The notes beneath the pieces are model-generated. The model had not been told where the DNA came from and did no database searches. It worked only from the letters and a program-made list of their open reading frames with translations. A program made the position numbers and the translations under genes. Below, in pieces: positions 6,712 to 10,364 of a stretch of 10,364 bases of DNA (position 1 is the first letter of the stretch; every line of letters begins with the position of its first letter). Source of the stretch: an uncultured beta proteobacterium (lineage in GTDB: Bacteria > Pseudomonadota > Gammaproteobacteria > Burkholderiales > Burkholderiaceae); assembly GCA_903835865.1 (NCBI GenBank), contig CAILON010000259.1, positions 1 to 10,364 on the forward strand, read 5' to 3'.

Positions 6712-8028
6712 TTAAAGCAGTCCATCAAAAAGCGCTACATCTACCCATTCACCAGCAGCAATATTTCCCTGGTCATGATGAAGGATCACAAAGCAATTTG
6801 CTTCACTCATCGAACGCAAAATACCTGCGCCTTGGCTGCCCGTCAGATGCACGGTGGGTTTACCATCAGGACCACGAGCTAAGATAGCCCGTTGAAATTC
6901 GGTGCGACCAGGTTTCTTGCGAATCGGTAACTCGGAAATTGCTTGGGTGAGAACGGGTTCAGTTTGGTTGGCGCCATTGAGCTGCAGTAGGGCGGATCGA
7001 ACAAATTGGTAGAAAGTCACCATTACAGCTACGGGATTACCGGGCAATCCAAAGAAAAGTGTTTTGCGTGCTGGAGATTTTCCGGGAACGGGTTTGAGCA
7101 TGCCAAATGCCATGGGACGCCCAGGTCTCATGGCGATTTTCCAAAAGCCAACATCCCCTAACTCTTGCATGATTTGTTTAGTGAAGTCTGCTTCTCCTAC
7201 GGAGACGCCTCCGGAGGAGATGAGGACATCAGCCTCTTTTGCAGCTTGGCAAAAAGCCTCTTTCAGTGATGCTGGATCGTCTCGCACAATACCGCAGTCG
7301 ATAATGTCTAGGTTGAGGCGGTTCAATAGTCCTGTAAGGCTATAGCGGTTACTGTCATAAATACTCCCGCTTTCCAAGGGCTGGCCTAATGAGCGAAGCT
7401 CATCTCCTGAAGACAGAATAGCTACCTTCAGTTTGCGGTTTACTTGAAGTGTTGCAATACCCAAGGATGCTGCTAAACCTAAGTCGGAGGGGCGCAATAG
7501 ACGCCCAGCAAGAATCGCTGGTTTACCTTTTTGCAAATCTTCGCCGCGCAAGCGACGATTTTCACCGGCCTTCACTTGATTTTTTTTAAAGCGAATAAGA
7601 ATGCTATCGCTCGATTCTGTGAATTCTTGCGGTATCACCGTATCGCAGCCAAGTGGCATGAGGGCGCCAGTCATGATTTTGAGGCATTGACCAGAAGCAA
7701 CCTCGCCATCATAGGGCTTGCCAGCAAACGCAGTACCAAGAACGGTGAGCGCAATTTCGCTAGAGCTGGTATCAAGGCATTTGCCGTTAAAAGCAAAGCC
7801 GTCCATAGCCGAGTTATCTGCTGATGGCACATCAATCGGAGATAAGACATCTTCCGCCAAAATTCGGTCGATGGCTTGATCTAAGGAAACGATCTCGATG
7901 TCAACCGAGCTATTAAGAGCCCTTGATTCAGCAAGGAGCTCGTTGACCATTTGTGCAATTGCTTTGCGGGCTTCATCTACATGTAAAGATGAACTCAGCA
8001 GAATCGGGCTATTGGGGGAGTGATTCAT
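6712..8028 (-). CDS. moeA: Molybdopterin molybdenumtransferase MoeA
   Basis: MoeA inserts molybdate into adenylylated molybdopterin to form the molybdenum cofactor. The 438 residues (E. coli 411) have the four-domain MoeA order: DNSAMDGFA at 71-79, GEDLQKG at 162-168, then the MogA-like domain with SSGDE at 206-210, YDSNRY at 224-229, SSGGVSVGEAD at 271-281 and MRPGRPMAFG at 300-309, then GLPGNP at 327-332 and a C-terminal beta-barrel domain. I chose the ATG at 8028, which shares one base with the mobA stop (TGATG); a TTG one codon earlier at 8031 is also open but less likely. This close overlap implies translational coupling to mobA. The partner adenylyltransferase gene (mog/moaB) is not in the window. 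Confidence 0.95.
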   Translation of the reverse strand: MNHSPNSPILLSSSLHVDEARKAIAQMVNELLAESRALNSSVDIEIVSLDQAIDRILAEDVLSPIDVPSADNSAMDGFAFNGKCLDTSSSEIALTVLGTAFAGKPYDGEVASGQCLKIMTGALMPLGCDTVIPQEFTESSDSILIRFKKNQVKAGENRRLRGEDLQKGKPAILAGRLLRPSDLGLAASLGIATLQVNRKLKVAILSSGDELRSLGQPLESGSIYDSNRYSLTGLLNRLNLDIIDCGIVRDDPASLKEAFCQAAKEADVLISSGGVSVGEADFTKQIMQELGDVGFWKIAMRPGRPMAFGMLKPVPGKSPARKTLFFGLPGNPVAVMVTFYQFVRSALLQLNGANQTEPVLTQAISELPIRKKPGRTEFQRAILARGPDGKPTVHLTGSQGAGILRSMSEANCFVILHHDQGNIAAGEWVDVALFDGLL

Positions 8029-8630
8029 CAAGATATTTTCTCTAAGTTCTGTAGCTCTTGCGGAGTATTCACATTCGCAAAGGCATTCGCATCATTAAAA
8101 ATGACGGTGCCTGAGCGCAGCTCTTTAAACCAGTGGTCAATCTTCAGATCACCTTTTTGTAAAAAGCACTCGAGTGACTCTAGTACATCTATACGCATTA
8201 AACAGAAAACGGGCTGAGCCCAAACCTTGCCATCAGGCTCTTTGCTTGATGCATAGACTAGCTGAAATTCACCTCGTTCCATTTCAATGGCAAGCTGTGA
8301 AGCAAGGTCCAAGGGAAGCAGAGGCGAGTCGCAGGGAGAGGTGAGCATATGCGGAGTTTTACATGCTTTGAGTCCAGCAGAAAATCCCGCTAGGGGCCCA
8401 GAGAAATCTGGGGTTTCATCCAAAATAATGGGGTAACCGTAAATTGCATATTTGGTGACATTGCGATTGGCGTTAATCAGGATAGGACCTACTTGATTCT
8501 GTAGGCGGGCAATAGCGGAGGCGATGAGCGGCTTGCCTAAAAATGGAATGAGGCCTTTATCGATTCCGCCCATTCGTTGCGCTCGTCCACCAGCAAGGAT
8601 TAGCCCAGTAATGTCATCAGCTGCAATCAT
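8028..8630 (-). CDS. mobA: Molybdenum cofactor guanylyltransferase MobA
   Basis: MobA joins GMP from GTP to Mo-molybdopterin, giving the guanine dinucleotide cofactor used by DMSO-reductase-family enzymes such as nitrate reductase and formate dehydrogenase. The 200 residues (E. coli 194) form a single nucleotidyltransferase Rossmann-like domain: GTP-binding LAGGRAQRMGGIDKGL at 12-27, INANRN at 52-57, GPLAGFSAGL at 78-87, magnesium-binding Asp101 in PCDSPLLP, and the family's C-terminal NVNTPQEL at 186-193. The ATG at 8630 overlaps the moaA stop by one base (TAATG), and its own TGA overlaps the moeA start. Its presence predicts that the organism has at least one bis-MGD enzyme, none of which lies in this window. 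Confidence 0.95.
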   Translation of the reverse strand: MIAADDITGLILAGGRAQRMGGIDKGLIPFLGKPLIASAIARLQNQVGPILINANRNVTKYAIYGYPIILDETPDFSGPLAGFSAGLKACKTPHMLTSPCDSPLLPLDLASQLAIEMERGEFQLVYASSKEPDGKVWAQPVFCLMRIDVLESLECFLQKGDLKIDHWFKELRSGTVIFNDANAFANVNTPQELQNLEKIS

Positions 8631-9745
8631 TAGCCGCCGATGTAAGACATTTCGACTTTGCGATTACCGGTCGATGGGTTGGCAGTATTAGATCCACGAA
8701 TTTCTGAGTAGTGATCATCGCGACCTGCCCAAGTATTCATAATGGCATTGGCAATTTCTAAATCACTGCGTCCAGAGCGCAACATAGTTTTGAAATCGTA
8801 TCCTTGATTAGCAAATAAGCATTGGTACATTTGCCCATCAGTAGAGATACGGGCACGAGTGCATTCGTGGCAGAAAGTTTGGGTCACGCTAGAGATGACG
8901 CCGACTTCTCCCGATCCATCGAGATAGCGCCAGCGCTGGGCTACTTCACCCGAATAATTCGCCTCAACAGGCTCTAGTGGAAAAGCTTCATTGATTCGCG
9001 CAATCACTTCTTTGGAGGGTAGTACTTCAGCCAAATTCCAGCCATTCGAGCTACCAACATCCATGAACTCAATGAAACGCAAGATGACGCCGGTGTTCTT
9101 GAAATGTTTCGCCATCGAAACAATCTCATGATCATTGCTTCCTTTTTTAACCACCATATTGACTTTAATATTCTCAAAGCCCACTTCCTGTGCAGCTAGG
9201 ATGCCATCTAATACATCGGCCACCGGAAAATCTACATCATTCATTTTCTTGAAGATCTCATCATTCAGACCATCAAGGCTAACAGTAAGTCTTTGTAAAC
9301 CAGCAGCTTTGAGTGCAGCAGCTTTTTTTCGCAAGATGCTGCCATTTGTAGTTAGGGTCAGATCTAATGGCTTGCCTTCTGGAGTGCGTATTTGCGCCAG
9401 CATGCCGATTAGAACTTCTAAATTTTTGCGGAGCAAAGGCTCGCCACCAGTAAGGCGAATCTTTTCAACACCTAAACTTGCAAAGACTGAACTCAGGCGT
9501 GTGATTTCTTCAAAGCTCAGTAATTCGTGATGAGAAAGATAAGGGTAGTTTTGATCAAATACTTCTTTTGGCATGCAATAGGTGCAGCGAAAGTTGCAAC
9601 GATCCGTGACTGAAATACGAAGGTCGCGCAGAGTGCGACCGCGTAAATCTTGGGTATTGCCATGAGGCGCCACTAGCTGTCCAGGAACAGACGGCGTAAG
9701 GCCTGTGCCTTCATCGATGCGAATAGGGATTACTTTTTCAACCAT
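8630..9745 (-). CDS. moaA: GTP 3',8-cyclase MoaA (radical SAM)
   Basis: MoaA performs the first step of molybdenum cofactor synthesis, converting GTP to 3',8-cyclo-7,8-dihydro-GTP, which MoaC turns into cyclic pyranopterin. With the start chosen here the product is 371 residues. It has the radical-SAM cluster C50-x3-C54-x2-C57 ([11 protein letters not shown]), the SAM-binding TGGEP at 99-103, the C-terminal GTP-side cluster C292-x2-C295-x13-C309 (FCHECTRAR followed by YQCLF), and the conserved terminal Gly-Gly. The N-terminal extension of about 35 residues before the core is usual in Burkholderiales and begins MVEKVIPI, which is why I prefer the ATG at 9745. A TTG at 9790 would add 15 residues without family support or a ribosome binding site. 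It heads the moaA-mobA-moeA run; no moaC, moaD or moaE is in the window. Confidence 0.94.
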   Translation of the reverse strand: MVEKVIPIRIDEGTGLTPSVPGQLVAPHGNTQDLRGRTLRDLRISVTDRCNFRCTYCMPKEVFDQNYPYLSHHELLSFEEITRLSSVFASLGVEKIRLTGGEPLLRKNLEVLIGMLAQIRTPEGKPLDLTLTTNGSILRKKAAALKAAGLQRLTVSLDGLNDEIFKKMNDVDFPVADVLDGILAAQEVGFENIKVNMVVKKGSNDHEIVSMAKHFKNTGVILRFIEFMDVGSSNGWNLAEVLPSKEVIARINEAFPLEPVEANYSGEVAQRWRYLDGSGEVGVISSVTQTFCHECTRARISTDGQMYQCLFANQGYDFKTMLRSGRSDLEIANAIMNTWAGRDDHYSEIRGSNTANPSTGNRKVEMSYIGG

Positions 9746-9752
9746 ATTCTCA

Positions 9753-9782
9753 ATTATGGCCGTGAAACGGTGTTTCTGCCAA
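9753..9782 (-). promoter_or_regulatory. Candidate sigma-70 promoter just before moaA
   Basis: On the minus strand TTGGCA (9777-9782) and CATAAT (9753-9758) are separated by 18 bp, each matching five of six consensus bases. The predicted start of transcription, six or seven bases on, is at about 9746-9747, almost at the moaA ATG (9745). The transcript would then be leaderless or nearly so. The spacer contains overlapping short inverted repeats (GAAAC-ACC-GTTTC and CCGT-TTC-ACGG). Read-through from rne is the alternative, since no clear terminator separates the two. Confidence 0.4.
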
Positions 9783-9829
9783 ACCGCCAAATATCTTTGT
9801 GGGATAAATGGCAGTCTGGAGAAAAAGCT

Positions 9830-10364
9830 TTAGACCGTTTTTTCTTGGCCGCCGGTTTCAATTAAAACCATTGGGCCATCTGACAGGCTAGCTGCTGGTT
9901 TTGGGGCTCTACCCAAATTTTCTGTAACTGACTCTGCTTGAATCTGACCTTGAACTTCAGCATGTTTGCCAGAGTTCGTTGCTACCCAGATCATTCCTGC
10001 AGATTCCACAACGCTATGCAGTGGTTTTTCTTCAAGCGCCTGGAAGGCCACTTTAGGAAGTTCAGGCATTGGCTTGGCAATGACTTCAATTGCGGCAACT
10101 ACCGCCACTACTGGTGCTGGTGTTGCTGATTGAGTAGGGCGCGGGGCACGAGGTGCACGAGGCGCTCTTTCTGGCTTTTCCGTTGCAGGCTTAGCGTTAC
10201 CAAAACTATTGGCAATATTTTGTATCGGCATGGATGCAGAAGCGCCGGCCATTCCAGAAGGAGGTCCTGAGAAAGTTGGAGCGCTTGCAGCTACAGCGGC
10301 AGGTGCATCACCCGTTGTCTCGGTAGATTCACCACGTTCGCGTTGACCACGACCACGACCACGA
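9830..10364 (-). CDS. rne: Ribonuclease E, C-terminal part (gene runs off the window edge)
   Basis: Only the last 177 residues are visible; the frame stays open through 10363, so the start and the catalytic S1/DNase-I-like core lie beyond the window. An in-frame ATG at 10252 is internal, not the true start. The visible part begins with an Arg-Gly run (RGRGRGQRERGE), then a low-complexity Pro/Ala linker including three APR units (APRAPRAPRP), then a conserved tail: LHSVVESAGMIWVAT, followed by VQGQIQAE and ending near GPMVLIETGG. From memory, Burkholderiales RNase E ends with a closely similar pattern (SAG-x-x-WV ... GPLVLVET). The disordered, basic C-terminal half is where RNase E binds RNA and degradosome partners. 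The gap to moaA is 84 nt on the same strand; rne next to moaA-mobA-moeA is a familiar betaproteobacterial arrangement. Confidence 0.82.
   Translation of the reverse strand, partial: RGRGRGQRERGESTETTGDAPAAVAASAPTFSGPPSGMAGASASMPIQNIANSFGNAKPATEKPERAPRAPRAPRPTQSATPAPVVAVVAAIEVIAKPMPELPKVAFQALEEKPLHSVVESAGMIWVATNSGKHAEVQGQIQAESVTENLGRAPKPAASLSDGPMVLIETGGQEKTV
10346..10364. repeat. Short tandem hexanucleotide run encoding Arg-Gly repeats in rne
   Basis: The unit ACCACG occurs three times in tandem up to the window edge (GGTCGT on the coding strand), giving Gly-Arg dipeptides. Further units may continue outside the window. It is a coding low-complexity tract, with possible slippage in multiples of two residues. 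Confidence 0.6.

Noticed and set aside
8029..8031. TTG start for moeA
   Set aside because: The ATG at 8026-8028 is one codon later, is a better start codon, and forms the usual TGATG overlap with mobA.
9135..9530. Plus-strand reading frame of 131 codons opposite moaA
   Set aside because: It is rich in Ser, Leu and Arg like a shadow frame and is fully covered by the radical-SAM core of moaA.
9746..9790. TTG-initiated 15-residue N-terminal extension of MoaA
   Set aside because: No ribosome binding site is visible, the added residues are not family-like, and MVEKVIPI at the ATG agrees with recalled Burkholderiales MoaA N-termini.
9791..9829. Terminator between rne and moaA
   Set aside because: Only a 4-bp GTCT/AGAC pairing with a long loop and the palindrome AAAGCTTT are present; there is no stable stem followed by a T tract.

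Overview
The window looks like ordinary chromosomal sequence from a betaproteobacterium of the Burkholderiaceae, most likely Polynucleobacter or a close relative. The reasons are a moderate GC content (mid-40s percent by eye), protein sequences of Burkholderiales type (PmbA, RNase E tail, MoaA N-terminus), and the linkage of rne to moaA-mobA-moeA. The genus is an inference from remembered sequences, not from a search.

Layout, left to right. The first block is on the plus strand: pmbA (TldE-type subunit of the TldD/PmbA peptidase), then after a 33-nt gap a Tat-exported TRAP-type solute-binding protein of the TakP/DctP kind with no membrane subunits beside it. This meets, with no spacer, a minus-strand run that is transcribed as fdxA (7Fe ferredoxin), a thioredoxin-reductase-like ferredoxin-NADP reductase, thyA, folA. 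Gaps in that run are 26, 36 and 13 nt, so it may be one transcription unit. A 117-nt intergenic region separates fdxA from a divergent plus-strand D-2-hydroxyacid dehydrogenase (glyoxylate/hydroxypyruvate reductase type). It holds a candidate promoter and a perfect-armed inverted repeat. The dehydrogenase ends at a strong bidirectional terminator.

The right half is a minus-strand molybdenum-cofactor cluster, moaA-mobA-moeA, with stop/start overlaps TAATG and TGATG, followed by a small two-helix membrane protein of unknown function. Upstream on the same strand is the C-terminal part of rne (RNase E), cut by the window edge.

How the genes work together: ThyA turns dUMP into dTMP and oxidises methylene-tetrahydrofolate to dihydrofolate, and FolA reduces it back with NADPH. 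FdxA and the reductase probably form an electron-transfer pair that also uses NADP(H). MoaA, MobA and MoeA act at the first step, the metal-insertion step and the guanylylation step of molybdenum cofactor synthesis.

I found no mobile element, CRISPR array, tRNA, rRNA or phage gene, and no convincing undescribed system. No gene-free stretch exceeds 300 bases. The points most worth a second look are the unexplained membrane protein at the end of the molybdenum-cofactor operon, the orphan TRAP binding protein, the possible leaderless start of moaA, and the inverted repeat in the fdxA leader.
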